A DNA stretch of 64,000 bases from Flavobacterium crassostreae (lineage in GTDB: Bacteria; Bacteroidota; Bacteroidia; Flavobacteriales; Flavobacteriaceae). The notes beneath the pieces were generated by a model, which searched no databases, had not been told where the DNA came from, and saw only the letters and a program-made list of their open reading frames with translations. The position numbers and the translations under genes are program-made. The stretch is from the NCBI RefSeq assembly GCF_001831475.1, contig NZ_CP017688.1, positions 1,550,001 through 1,614,000 of the forward strand, in the 5' to 3' direction. Shown one piece after another: positions 1 through 8,225 of the stretch (position 1 is the stretch's first letter; each line of letters starts with the position of its first letter).

Positions 1-918
1 ATCCGAGTTGGTTTGATAGAATGATTTGGCATTAATACTAAATTTAAGGCCTTCCATTTCTTCTAAGATATAATCTCTTCCTTTATACAAAATAACCTCC
101 GTATCATACAAGGTATCGTTTGCTTTATTATTAATCACATATTGTAACGACGTAATTTGCGGAAATTTCTCATATAAATGATTCAAAAGCAACTCTCTAG
201 CCGCTTTGTCGTTTTCAAAAAACTGAACCAATAACATAATCTCACCCGTAGATGCTGTACGCAACATCAAGGTTCTCAACAAACCCGAATGCTCTCTAGG
301 ATTAAAAAACGTCATTCCATTAGCATTAGCAAAATCCCTAACTTCATTTCTAATTGCGTTAGAAGGATCTTCTTGCAAGTGGCATTTAGTAATATCCAGA
401 ATTTTATCCCACATTTTAGGGATATGAAAACCCAAAGCATTTCGATTTCCTAAATCTTCCGTGCTGCCAATTTCGGCCTGGGTCAACCAGCGGCTATTAG
501 AAAACGAAAATTCCATTTTATTTCTATAAAAAAACTTTTTCTCAGAACCCAAGATAGGTTCCAAATCCGGAAGTGCAATTTTTCCAATGCGTTGCAAATG
601 GTTCAAAACCTCATTTTGCTTATAAAACAACTGTTGGTCATAGTTCATGTTTTGCCACTTACAGCCCCCACAAACCCCAAAATGCTCGCAAACAGGCTCT
701 ACACGGTGCTCCGAGAACTCGTGAAAATGCACTGCTTTTCCTTCATAAAAAGACTTGCGTTTTTTAAAAGTTTGCACATCGACCACATCTCCTGGCACCA
801 CATTTGGTATAAACACCACCTTACCATCGGGAGCCTTAGCCACCGATACGCCTTTTGCGCCTGCATCAAGAACTTTAATTTGATGAAAGACCACCTTGTC
901 TGTATTTTTTCTTCCCAT
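1..918 (-). CDS. rlmD: 23S rRNA (uracil-C5)-methyltransferase RlmD, 3' end beyond window
   Basis: SAM-dependent methyltransferase of the RlmD/RumA (TrmA) family, which makes m5U1939 in 23S rRNA. The reading frame is open from the ATG at 918 to base 1 (306 codons) and continues outside the window. Residues 1-60 look like a TRAM RNA-binding domain. The iron-sulfur cluster motif CEHFGVCGGC lies near residues 77-86. The visible end has SFYQTN, the family's motif just before the SAM-binding domain. The catalytic Cys and Glu would lie off the window, so activity cannot be judged. It is transcribed away from the window and is separated from the next gene by a structured intergenic repeat. Confidence 0.9.
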   Translation of the reverse strand, partial: MGRKNTDKVVFHQIKVLDAGAKGVSVAKAPDGKVVFIPNVVPGDVVDVQTFKKRKSFYEGKAVHFHEFSEHRVEPVCEHFGVCGGCKWQNMNYDQQLFYKQNEVLNHLQRIGKIALPDLEPILGSEKKFFYRNKMEFSFSNSRWLTQAEIGSTEDLGNRNALGFHIPKMWDKILDITKCHLQEDPSNAIRNEVRDFANANGMTFFNPREHSGLLRTLMLRTASTGEIMLLVQFFENDKAARELLLNHLYEKFPQITSLQYVINNKANDTLYDTEVILYKGRDYILEEMEGLKFSINAKSFYQTNSD

Positions 919-1257
919 GCCGCAAAAATAAGCGTTTGTAAACTTTTATAAATTCAAAATTCAAAATATTTTCTAAAAATAACCGTATTTTATGTAACTC
1001 CAAGGCACAGCCGTTTGCAAACCCCAAACAACAAAGCCATCCTAGTAGTTTTTTCGGTAGAGCCCAATCCTGCTTTTCGCTACAAATCCTCGCTTTGCTG
1101 GCAGTACTCCTAAGCCCATAAAGGAGCTTCCTACGGTCGCTCTTTATTGGCAAGGAGTACAAGAGCCAGCAAAACTGTGGGTTTTTTGCTACAATCAGGG
1201 GCAGAAACCCCCCTGCGCACCACCAACTAAGCAAAGCCATACCAACTACCAACTACA
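919..1257. repeat. Intergenic spacer holding a flavobacterial-type structured repeat
   Basis: This 339-bp gap has no convincing gene. At about 1040-1200 it holds a GC-richer block (TTCGGTAGAGCCCAATCCTG, then CTTTTCGCTACAAATCCTCG, then AGGAGCTTCCTACGGTCGCT). I recall closely similar blocks from the intergenic regions of many Flavobacterium genomes. CATAAAGGAGCTTCC and CGGTCGCTCTTTATTGG suggest internal pairing. It may act as RNA, as a transcription end, or as a non-autonomous repeat; its function is unknown. Confidence 0.5.
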
Positions 1258-2577
1258 TTATGGTTTAGCAGTATCCAGTAAATGCACAAAATCCTTTCCG
1301 GTAGGCTCCTCAAAAACCTCCAATTCAAATTGCGATATAATAGTTAGTAAATGGTCAAAAATATCCGATTTTATTTGCTCGTATTTTTCCCATTCTTTCT
1401 CGTAGCTAAAACAATAAATCTCCAAAGGCAATCCCTTAGAGGTAGGGTCCAACTGCCGTACCATAGTAGTCATTTCGGTATTGATGTGCGGATTGGCCAG
1501 AATATAATTTTCGGCATATACCCTAAAAACCCCAATATTGGTAAGGCTTTTTGTGTTAACAATATTGGTTTGGTTTTGCATTAAAGCATTGTTTATGGTA
1601 TCGATTTCGTTTTCTTTTTTAATAATATAATCCCTAATTAGGGTATATTGCTTAAACCGATCCAACATTTTTTGGTCACAAAACTCAAAACTACTCACCT
1701 TAAGATAAATGGCTCTTTTGATCCTTCGGCCGCCAGAATTACTCATTCCGCGCCAGTTTTTAAAAGAGTCATTAATAAAAGCATACGTAGGAATGGTTGT
1801 AATTGTTTTATCCCAATTTTGTACCTTAACCGTACTTAAATTGATAGACATCACATCGCCATCTGCATCGTATTTAGGCATGGCAATCCAATCTCCAACC
1901 CGTACCATATCGTACACAGACATCTGGATACTAGCCACAAAACCCAAAATAGTATCCTTAAAGATCAAAAGTAACACAGCAGTCATGGCTCCCATGGCTC
2001 CCAGAAAATAAAAAGGACTCTTGCCCAAAAGCAAAGACAACACCAATATGCCTCCCACAAAATACACAAGTATATTGAGCACTTGGATGTAGCTACTAAT
2101 GGGTTTGTCTTTAAAAATGTGTGATTGAGACAGTATTTCATTCAGCACTGATAGCATGGCGTTGATAGTCCGGATGATTACAAATAAAATCAGTATTTTG
2201 GCCAAAGTAACCACATAGCCAGATACTGCTGCATACTTAGCCAATAGAATAGGCACCAAAAAAATAACCAGTACTGCAGGAATAATATAGGCAAGCTTGT
2301 CAAATATTTTTTTTTCAATCAAAATATCGTCCCAAGTAGTTTTAGTTTTTAAAAACAGCCTATGAATGGCGTTTACAATTATTTTTTTGGTCAAATACCA
2401 AGTCACAAAACAAGCAATAAACAAGCCCAAAAGCAGTAGCGGAAGACTTAAATAATAGGCTATTTTAGGATCGGCATCAAAATAATAGGTTAGCCAGCTG
2501 GGATCAATTTGTAGCGAATATAATTCTTGGTTCAAAAGCATTCTTGTTTTTAATTGGTTGTCTTGCAAAGATAACAT
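1258..2577 (-). CDS. Mechanosensitive ion channel, MscS family (YbdG-like)
   Basis: Inner-membrane mechanosensitive channel thought to release solutes on hypo-osmotic shock. The protein has 439 aa, close to E. coli YbdG. Several hydrophobic helices occupy residues 35-220. The pore-lining helix carries GAMGAMTAVLLL, followed by the MscS beta-domain motif with VGDWI and the YbdG-specific stretch DGDV, NWDKTITTIP and FKNWRGM. The C-terminal cytoplasmic domain runs to residue 439. The ATG at 2577 is used; a second Met lies 12 codons in. It stands alone between spacers, and no partner genes are evident. Confidence 0.88.
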   Translation of the reverse strand: MLSLQDNQLKTRMLLNQELYSLQIDPSWLTYYFDADPKIAYYLSLPLLLLGLFIACFVTWYLTKKIIVNAIHRLFLKTKTTWDDILIEKKIFDKLAYIIPAVLVIFLVPILLAKYAAVSGYVVTLAKILILFVIIRTINAMLSVLNEILSQSHIFKDKPISSYIQVLNILVYFVGGILVLSLLLGKSPFYFLGAMGAMTAVLLLIFKDTILGFVASIQMSVYDMVRVGDWIAMPKYDADGDVMSINLSTVKVQNWDKTITTIPTYAFINDSFKNWRGMSNSGGRRIKRAIYLKVSSFEFCDQKMLDRFKQYTLIRDYIIKKENEIDTINNALMQNQTNIVNTKSLTNIGVFRVYAENYILANPHINTEMTTMVRQLDPTSKGLPLEIYCFSYEKEWEKYEQIKSDIFDHLLTIISQFELEVFEEPTGKDFVHLLDTAKP

Positions 2578-2690
2578 TCCGTATGGAAGACACGTACGAT
2601 CTAATTTAAAAAAAAGAATCCATATCTGAGGATAACAAGATCTCTTACTATTAAGGGTCTTGTCTTTAATTTTGGTTACAGTGGTTTAAG

Positions 2691-3323
2691 TTAGCAACCA
2701 GCCAAAGCTTGATCCACTATAGGCGCCATGATTTGGTAGCCTTTTTTATTGGGGTGTACCCCATCATAAGAGTATATTTTGGGCAACCCATTTTGAGTGT
2801 CTGCCATTGCGGAGTGGTAATCCACAAATGCAATGCCATGCGTTGTAGCGTAGTTTAGTAGCAACGCATTTAGAGCTATTATCCTAGCAGCTGGGTTTTG
2901 ATTTGGACTCCAAGGAAAATCTATGGCAGGCAATACGCTACACATAATGGCTTTTATACCATGATTTTGGGCTAGTTCTACCATGTCGAAAATGGTTTCC
3001 GAGATGGTTTTTATAGTTGCCGGACCCGTGTTTCCGGCTAGATCATTGGTGCCCGCCAGAATAACTACCACAGCAGGTTTTAGAGCCAGCACATCTGCAG
3101 TAAAACGTAGGTATATTTGTGGTGTGGTTTGTCCGCTGATGCCTCTATTGATATAGCGCGAATTCTGAAAATATTCTGGCATTACCGCAGACCAAAATGC
3201 AGTAATAGAATCCCCTATAAACACCACTCGGGTAGGATCCAAGGGTTGGTTTTGTAACCAAATATTTTGGGATTGGTATTTGTTTAAATTAGGAAAATCT
3301 GCAAGACTTGATCTTTCTGGCAT
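2691..3323 (-). CDS. SGNH/GDSL hydrolase family protein
   Basis: Serine esterase or lipase-like hydrolase, 210 aa. All four SGNH blocks can be seen: FIGDSITAFW (block I, nucleophile Ser), GISGQTT (block II Gly), LAGTNDL (block III Asn) and YDGVHPNKKGY (block V Asp-x-x-His). No signal peptide is evident at the ATG used, which suggests a cytoplasmic enzyme or a mis-set start. The substrate cannot be inferred: the family includes acylhydrolases, acetyl-sugar esterases and PAF-acetylhydrolase-like enzymes, and this copy most resembles the last type by its compact GDSL spacing. It is not obviously in an operon. Confidence 0.85.
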   Translation of the reverse strand: MPERSSLADFPNLNKYQSQNIWLQNQPLDPTRVVFIGDSITAFWSAVMPEYFQNSRYINRGISGQTTPQIYLRFTADVLALKPAVVVILAGTNDLAGNTGPATIKTISETIFDMVELAQNHGIKAIMCSVLPAIDFPWSPNQNPAARIIALNALLLNYATTHGIAFVDYHSAMADTQNGLPKIYSYDGVHPNKKGYQIMAPIVDQALAGC

Positions 3324-3555
3324 AGCTAAAATTAGTTGTTAAAATTAAAAACACCCTACAAAGTGGTACACATGCAGTTTTGCTTGTAACAAATTTAACA
3401 ATTAAAGCGGGATAAATTGCAACTATTTTTTAACAATTAGGGTCTAATAGTCTCCATTAAAGAGTTTTATGCTAAAGATAAAAAGGTGTTTTACGGCAAT
3501 ATTTTAAAGTTAAGTTAAAAAGGGTTTATGGGCAATGTTCTGGTTAGTAATGTTT

Positions 3556-3563
3556 TAAATTTG
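3556..3563 (+). promoter_or_regulatory. Candidate -7 box (TAAATTTG) of osmC
   Basis: It matches the Bacteroidetes -7 consensus TAnnTTTG and lies 22 bp before the osmC ATG. No clear TTG at the usual upstream spacing was seen, so support is partial. Confidence 0.35.
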
Positions 3564-3585
3564 AGTAACCTTAAAAAAAACAATT

Positions 3586-3999
3586 ATGAAAAGAAATGCA
3601 ACCGCAATTTGGAATGGCTCTCTTAAAGAAGGAGCAGGAAATCTAAGTACGCAAAGTACTGTCTTACAACAAACGCCATATTCTTTTAAATCCAGATTTG
3701 AGACCGGAGTGGGGACTAACCCAGAAGAATTAATTGCAGCAGCGCATGCAGGCTGTTTTACCATGCAATTAACGGCTTATATTGTAGAGGCCGGACACGA
3801 AGTAGAAAGTATAGAAACAAAATGTGATATTGATTTTCAAGAAGGCAGTGTTGTGGGGTCTCACTTGAGCGTCCATGCTAAAATAAAAGCGATGGATAGC
3901 GCTGGTTTTCAAGAATTGGTTACCAAAGCCGAAAAAAACTGCCCAATTTCTAAATTATTAGCTACTAAGATAACTTCTGCAGCTACTTTGGTTGGATAA
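3586..3999 (+). CDS. osmC: OsmC family peroxiredoxin
   Basis: Thiol peroxidase that reduces organic hydroperoxides, 137 aa, the usual length. The two redox cysteines are present: Cys57 in AAHAGCF and Cys119 in NCPISK, in the arrangement of OsmC rather than Ohr (N-terminal WNG and GVGTNPEELI also fit OsmC). It starts at the ATG at 3586 with a TAAATTTG box 22 bp upstream. It is a single-gene unit convergent with cysM; an inverted repeat between them probably ends both transcripts. Confidence 0.9.
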   Translation: MKRNATAIWNGSLKEGAGNLSTQSTVLQQTPYSFKSRFETGVGTNPEELIAAAHAGCFTMQLTAYIVEAGHEVESIETKCDIDFQEGSVVGSHLSVHAKIKAMDSAGFQELVTKAEKNCPISKLLATKITSAATLVG

Positions 4000-4013
4000 T
4001 TTTATAGTATCAA

Positions 4014-4065
4014 AAGTATTCTAAACTAGGTATTTGCTCCCAAGTAAGTCCAGTTTAGAATACTT
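4014..4065. terminator. 14-bp inverted repeat between osmC and cysM
   Basis: AAGTATTCTAAACT at 4014-4027 is the exact complement of AGTTTAGAATACTT at 4052-4065, with a 24-nt loop. It sits between two convergent genes, so a bidirectional terminator is likely, although no strong U tract follows. Confidence 0.5.
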
Positions 4066-4088
4066 CTGTTTTATAATCCTAAAGAAGA

Positions 4089-4976
4089 TCAATCAAATAA
4101 ATCCGAAGACAAGTACCGATCTCCTCGGTCACAAATAATAGCTACAATAACTCCAGACTCAATCTCTTGTGCCATTTTTAGTGCAGCAACTACAGAGCCT
4201 CCGCTGCTCATGCCAGCAAAGATACCTTCTTCGAGGGCTAAGCGTTTGGTCATTTGGCGGGCTTCTTGTTCTGTAACTTCGATCAGACGGTCTACTTTTG
4301 AGGCATCAAAAATTTTGGGTAAATATTCTTGGGGCCATTTTCTAATACCCGGAATTTGGGACCCATCACTAGGTTGTGCCCCTATTATTTGCACCCTCGG
4401 ATTTTGTTCTTTTAAATACGTTGAGGTACCCATAATGGTTCCTGTAGTTCCCATGGCCGATACAAAATGAGTCACTTTGCCCTTGGTGTCTTTCCATATT
4501 TCGGGGCCTGTGGTTTTGTAATGGGCTTTCCAGTTATCCTCATTTGCAAACTGGTTTAGCATTACATAACCTCCTTGTGCTACTTTGTTGTCGGCATAAT
4601 CTCTGGATCCTAAAATACCTTCTTTGGCAGGAGTAAGGGTTACGGTTGCTCCATAAGCCCGCATGGTTTGTATGCGTTCTTTGGTGGCATCTTCGGGCAT
4701 TATTAACTCTATGTTGAGGTTAAATAAAGAGGCAATCATTGCTAGGGCTATTCCAGTATTTCCGCTGGTTGCTTCAATTAAGGCATCTCCTTTTTTAATA
4801 TCTCCTCTTTCTAAGGCTGCAGCAATCATGTTGTAGGCTGCTCTGTCTTTTACACTGCCTCCAGGATTATTGCCTTCTAATTTTAATAACAAAGTAATGT
4901 TTTTGTTTTGTACTAAACTAGTAGTTTTTACCAAAGGGGTATTTCCTATGAGTTGCAGTATTTTTTTGGGTTTCAT
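4089..4976 (-). CDS. cysM: Cysteine synthase CysM
   Basis: PLP enzyme that makes cysteine (or S-sulfocysteine) from O-acetylserine, 295 aa. The internal aldimine Lys is in GGSVKDRAA (K43), the substrate loop is TSGNTGIA, and the PLP-phosphate loop is GTTGTIMGTS. The length and the motif GIRKWPQEYLPKIFD favour CysM (cysteine synthase B) over CysK. It starts 2 nt after the stop of the serine acetyltransferase gene, so cysE-cysM form one operon for the last two steps of cysteine synthesis. Confidence 0.9.
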   Translation of the reverse strand: MKPKKILQLIGNTPLVKTTSLVQNKNITLLLKLEGNNPGGSVKDRAAYNMIAAALERGDIKKGDALIEATSGNTGIALAMIASLFNLNIELIMPEDATKERIQTMRAYGATVTLTPAKEGILGSRDYADNKVAQGGYVMLNQFANEDNWKAHYKTTGPEIWKDTKGKVTHFVSAMGTTGTIMGTSTYLKEQNPRVQIIGAQPSDGSQIPGIRKWPQEYLPKIFDASKVDRLIEVTEQEARQMTKRLALEEGIFAGMSSGGSVVAALKMAQEIESGVIVAIICDRGDRYLSSDLFD

Positions 4977-4978
4977 AT

Positions 4979-5770
4979 CTATCGGATCTCTTTTATTTTC
5001 ACTTCAGTGGTGGTGGTATTTAGCACCATAGATTTGGCAGGAATGGATTTTGTAACCCAGGCATTTCCGCCAATAATACTTTTTTTACCTATAGTAGTAG
5101 TACCTCCCAGGATAGTAGCATTGGCATAAATGCAAACCTCTTCCTCTACTGTGGGGTGTCTTTTTGCGTTTTTCATTTCTTTGCTCACACTCAAAGCTCC
5201 TAAGGTAACGCCTTGATAAATTTTGACGTTTTTGTGAATAACGGTAGTTTCGCCAATTACAATTCCGGTAGCATGGTCTATAAAAAAGGGAGAGGCTATA
5301 TCTGCTCCAGCATGTATATCGGTACCTGTTATTCTGTGGGCGTACTCACTCATCAATCTAGAAAATAAAAGCAAATCTAGTTGGTACAATACATGGCTAA
5401 GTCTATAAATAGCAATGGCATAAAAACCAGGATAGGCCAAGTAAACTTCTTCAATACTGTTTGATGCAGGGTCATTCTCTAAGATATAATGGGCGTCTTT
5501 TTTGAGTTTTTCAAGAACCGATGGTAGCTCTTCTAGAAAAGAATCCCAGAGTGTCTCGCAGCTTCTTTGTGGTTTTTTGCAAGCCAATACTGCTATTTCT
5601 TTAAAGCTTTTTTCTAAACCATCAATACTCTGATTTAAAGGAGCGTTACTGTCAAATAAAGTATAAAATAGTTGTTCGGTAAAAGCTTCGGTTTTAGTCT
5701 TTATTCCGTAATTGATGCAAGTATGGTTTTTTAAAGCACTAATATTTTGGATAATCTGCTCTTTCGTCAC
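4979..5770 (-). CDS. cysE: Serine O-acetyltransferase
   Basis: Transfers acetyl from acetyl-CoA to serine, giving O-acetylserine for the adjacent CysM. The C-terminal half is a left-handed beta-helix of hexapeptide repeats with the active-site stretch GTDIHAGADI and DHATGIVIGETT. I choose the GTG at 5770 (MTKEQIIQNI, 263 aa). The frame is open upstream to a TTG at 5815, but that would add a 15-residue hydrophobic leader not expected in this cytosolic enzyme. It is the first gene of the cysE-cysM operon. Confidence 0.88.
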   Translation of the reverse strand: MTKEQIIQNISALKNHTCINYGIKTKTEAFTEQLFYTLFDSNAPLNQSIDGLEKSFKEIAVLACKKPQRSCETLWDSFLEELPSVLEKLKKDAHYILENDPASNSIEEVYLAYPGFYAIAIYRLSHVLYQLDLLLFSRLMSEYAHRITGTDIHAGADIASPFFIDHATGIVIGETTVIHKNVKIYQGVTLGALSVSKEMKNAKRHPTVEEEVCIYANATILGGTTTIGKKSIIGGNAWVTKSIPAKSMVLNTTTTEVKIKEIR

Positions 5771-5967
5771 GATTATGAAATTGAAATTATTAATAAATAA
5801 GGCATAAATAAACAAAACTAATAACGTACAAAAGCAAATGTATTAAAAAAAAACACCGTCTATTTTCTGCTTGCACAAAGCAGCACTACTGTTGTTAGTA
5901 TATAAAGTATACAAAGGTATTGAACTATTTTGGATTTTAGTAGGGGTATACGCAACAAGCTCTTTTT

Positions 5968-6246
5968 TTAATAATAACGATACAGATATCCCAAAAACAC
6001 GCAAGCGCCATTTATACCTGCCAACACCAGTATGGTTTTTTGAGAGAAAATCCCTTTATAAACCATAGAAATCCCGAGGCAGCTTAAAAATACTAATGTA
6101 GTATAAATGGCTGGATACATTCGGAACGATGCAGCAAATTCGCCTTGTATAAAAAGCAAAAATGCACGCTGAAAACCACAGCCTAAGCAGGCAACGCCAA
6201 AGAGTTTTTTGGTCCAACAGGGGATCATGTATTTTTCTAGATTCAT
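5968..6246 (-). CDS. DUF2752 family small membrane protein
   Basis: 92-aa protein with about two or three hydrophobic segments (residues 38-60 and 68-90). The motif CLGCGFQRAF near residues 20-30 is the hallmark CxxCGxxRA of DUF2752 membrane proteins, whose function is unknown. It is divergent from the small membrane/Smr gene pair. Strand and start (ATG at 6246) are supported by the conserved motif. Confidence 0.75.
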   Translation of the reverse strand: MNLEKYMIPCWTKKLFGVACLGCGFQRAFLLFIQGEFAASFRMYPAIYTTLVFLSCLGISMVYKGIFSQKTILVLAGINGACVFLGYLYRYY

Positions 6247-6351
6247 ATGGAGACCTTATAGTTAGGATAACAAAAAAAATACACGAAAGCCATTTGTTAG
6301 TTAACCTAGCTATTTTAAATTTGTTACTTTTGACACTTGATAGATAAAGAT

Positions 6352-6534
6352 ATGAAAAAAATTATAATTCCTATAATGATTTTGGCCATTGTGGTTGCTT
6401 TTTATGAACAAGTGAGTACTCCCAAGAATGTCTACGTTACGGTAGCTGCTATTGCCATTTTTATGTTTGGAATGATGCAATTAAGTGCCAAAACACCAAG
6501 TAAAAACCAAAATAAAGAAGATAAAGATGTTTAA
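6352..6534 (+). CDS. Small membrane protein upstream of Smr gene
   Basis: 60-aa protein. I recognise no family. Two hydrophobic helices (residues 3-18 and 28-48) end in a basic/acidic tail (KTPSKNQNKEDKD). The ATG at 6352 is used. Its last codons overlap the ATG of the downstream Smr protein by 8 nt, which suggests translational coupling. A cytoplasmic tail next to a nucleic-acid-binding protein is all the context offers. Confidence 0.7.
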   Translation: MKKIIIPIMILAIVVAFYEQVSTPKNVYVTVAAIAIFMFGMMQLSAKTPSKNQNKEDKDV

Positions 6535-7081
6535 TAAAGGCGATACTGTTTCGGTACTTGACGAAGCAATAAATGGGATTGTTCTTGCAACAAATGGCAA
6601 TCAGGTTACTATAGAAACCGAGGACGGATTTACTATGAATTTTACAGACAAAGAGCTTCTTAAAGTCAGTAATTCTAACAATTTGTTAGACACTATCCAA
6701 AGGATTAATGTAGACGAAATTGCCAAAGAAAAAGCCATCCCTAAACCCCGAAGTTTTGTCAAAGAACGCAAAGACAAACACGAAGGAGGGGTTCCAGAAT
6801 TTGATTTACACATAGAAAAACTTGTTAAAAATAAACAAGGCATGTCTAATTATGATATTTTGACCTTGCAGGCAGATACCGCCAAGAGACATATTGAATT
6901 TGCCATACGCAACCGTATTCCAAAAATTGTTTTTATACATGGAGTAGGAGAGGGCGTGCTAAAGGCAGAGTTGGATTTTTTATTAGGGCGCTATGATTCT
7001 ATTGATTTTAAAGAGGCAAATTATCAAAAATACGGACAAGGTGCCACAGAAGTATATATCAAACAAAATAACAAACAGTAA
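6527..7081 (+). CDS. Smr domain protein (MutS2 C-terminal-like)
   Basis: 184 aa from the ATG at 6527; a longer frame starts at 6485 but would overlap the preceding gene almost fully. An N-terminal SH3-like beta region (GDTVSVLDEAINGIVL) is followed by a linker and a C-terminal Smr domain with FDLHIEKL and HGVGEGVLK (family motifs LDLHG and HGxGxGxLR). Smr domains bind and often nick DNA or RNA. The usual LDLHG motif is the variant FDLHI here, so nuclease activity is uncertain. The stand-alone form is typical of Bacteroidetes. Confidence 0.82.
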   Translation: MFNKGDTVSVLDEAINGIVLATNGNQVTIETEDGFTMNFTDKELLKVSNSNNLLDTIQRINVDEIAKEKAIPKPRSFVKERKDKHEGGVPEFDLHIEKLVKNKQGMSNYDILTLQADTAKRHIEFAIRNRIPKIVFIHGVGEGVLKAELDFLLGRYDSIDFKEANYQKYGQGATEVYIKQNNKQ

Positions 7082-7094
7082 TTTTAGATCCCAA

Positions 7095-7132
7095 AAAAAA
7101 GCCGTTTTGTAGCATTACAAAACGGCTTTTTT
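7095..7132. terminator. Bidirectional rho-independent terminator
   Basis: AAAAAGCCGTTTTGTA, loop GCAT, TACAAAACGGCTTTTT. The perfect stem has A/T runs on both sides and serves the Smr gene on + and the lipoprotein gene on -. Confidence 0.85.
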
Positions 7133-7169
7133 AAATATCACAACCCCAGTACGGGGGTTAAGATTCGCT

Positions 7170-8138
7170 TTATTTGCTTGTATAGAGCACGCCATAAGCA
7201 TAGCGGTCCCCCAACGAAAAACTATAGTTATCTCTACCCAAAGTAGCTTTTTTAATTACAATAGTGTGTTTATAGCTATTAGCGCCATAGGTAGTGGTGG
7301 TTACCTCAATTATTCCGTTTTGATTAGTGGTACCTGGCAGCGCATTCCACTCTTGTTTAACAGCAGGAATGCTAGGAGTATTCGCATTACAAAAATAAGT
7401 TTCGGTTACTAAATCCGAAAACAAGCGGTAGGTTAATTTGTTTTGAGTGGTGCCTATAATCCCTACTCTTGGAGTGTTTATTGCAGTAACTTCATTTTTT
7501 ATTAATGTTGGATCTATATCCAGTATAAAAGCTTCGCTAGTATTAAACGCATAAATAATATTAGAAGTGCTGCATTTATGTAAGGGCTTTGTTGGGTCAA
7601 ACTTAAATCCCAATGGTGTGGCAGTGGTTTTATAATCTCCAAAATTAAAATTTTCATAAACCTGTTTGCCTCCAGAGGTTTTTGTGAAAGTGATGTTTTT
7701 AAAAACAATGTTATGGTTGTACCCTGTTATTCTACTACTATTTTCAGTTTCATTGACCGTTATAGTAGCAGCTTTAGTAATTACAATAGATCCGTTAGTA
7801 CCGTCCCACTGATCTATAACATTGGGAGTTGCAGGAGGGATTGTTTCGCAAATAGTATTGGTAGCTAAGTTTCCGTTGTAAAAACGATATACAACACGGT
7901 TGCTTCCACTGATGGGCAAAATGGTTGTGGTTTCTTTGGCGTCTTCGTTGGTAAATATAGCTTTTGGAACCTCTAGCAACAAGGCTTCTTTATCTTTTAA
8001 TTTATAAAGAATATTGTTGTTACTACAACTTAGTGTGGTTTTTATATCTTCAAAAGAAATGTCTTCTTGGATCAAATCCCCATCGTCACAGCTGTTTACA
8101 AACAGAGCAAAAACCAATAGGGCGAGTACTTTTTTCAT
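7170..8138 (-). CDS. Putative lipoprotein with a duplicated domain
   Basis: 322 aa, no family recognised. The N-terminal signal MKKVLALLVFALFVNSC is a lipoprotein signal with Cys17. The following DDGD is acidic, as in flavobacterial surface-export signals, so it may face outward. The rest consists of two similar halves: CSNNNILYKLKDKEALLLEV with IFTNE (about residues 38-70) and CSTSNIIYAFNTSEAFILDI with LIKNE (about 190-225). Each half continues with a YRFYNG/YRLFSD segment and a second Cys. This looks like an internal duplication of a roughly 150-aa unit. Confidence 0.75.
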   Translation of the reverse strand: MKKVLALLVFALFVNSCDDGDLIQEDISFEDIKTTLSCSNNNILYKLKDKEALLLEVPKAIFTNEDAKETTTILPISGSNRVVYRFYNGNLATNTICETIPPATPNVIDQWDGTNGSIVITKAATITVNETENSSRITGYNHNIVFKNITFTKTSGGKQVYENFNFGDYKTTATPLGFKFDPTKPLHKCSTSNIIYAFNTSEAFILDIDPTLIKNEVTAINTPRVGIIGTTQNKLTYRLFSDLVTETYFCNANTPSIPAVKQEWNALPGTTNQNGIIEVTTTTYGANSYKHTIVIKKATLGRDNYSFSLGDRYAYGVLYTSK

Positions 8139-8212
8139 GGTAAGTTTTATTTGTTACAAAAATAACCAAAAAAATGACAATTGATAAACAACCATACATA
8201 ATTGATATTTAC

Positions 8213-8220
8213 TAACTTTG
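8213..8220 (+). promoter_or_regulatory. Candidate -7 box (TAACTTTG) of the cysteine desulfurase gene
   Basis: Fits TAnnTTTG, ends 5 bp before the ATG at 8226. This would give a nearly leaderless message. The nearest upstream TTG is too far or too close, so this is a weak call. Confidence 0.25.
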
Positions 8221-8225
8221 CCATA

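Noticed and set aside
573-951. Plus-strand frames over the start of rlmD
   Set aside because: Antisense to a clear RlmD reading frame with its iron-sulfur motif.
875-1252. 125-codon minus-strand frame between rlmD and the MscS-like gene
   Set aside because: It overlaps the start of rlmD and runs through a structured non-coding repeat; the composition is not protein-like.
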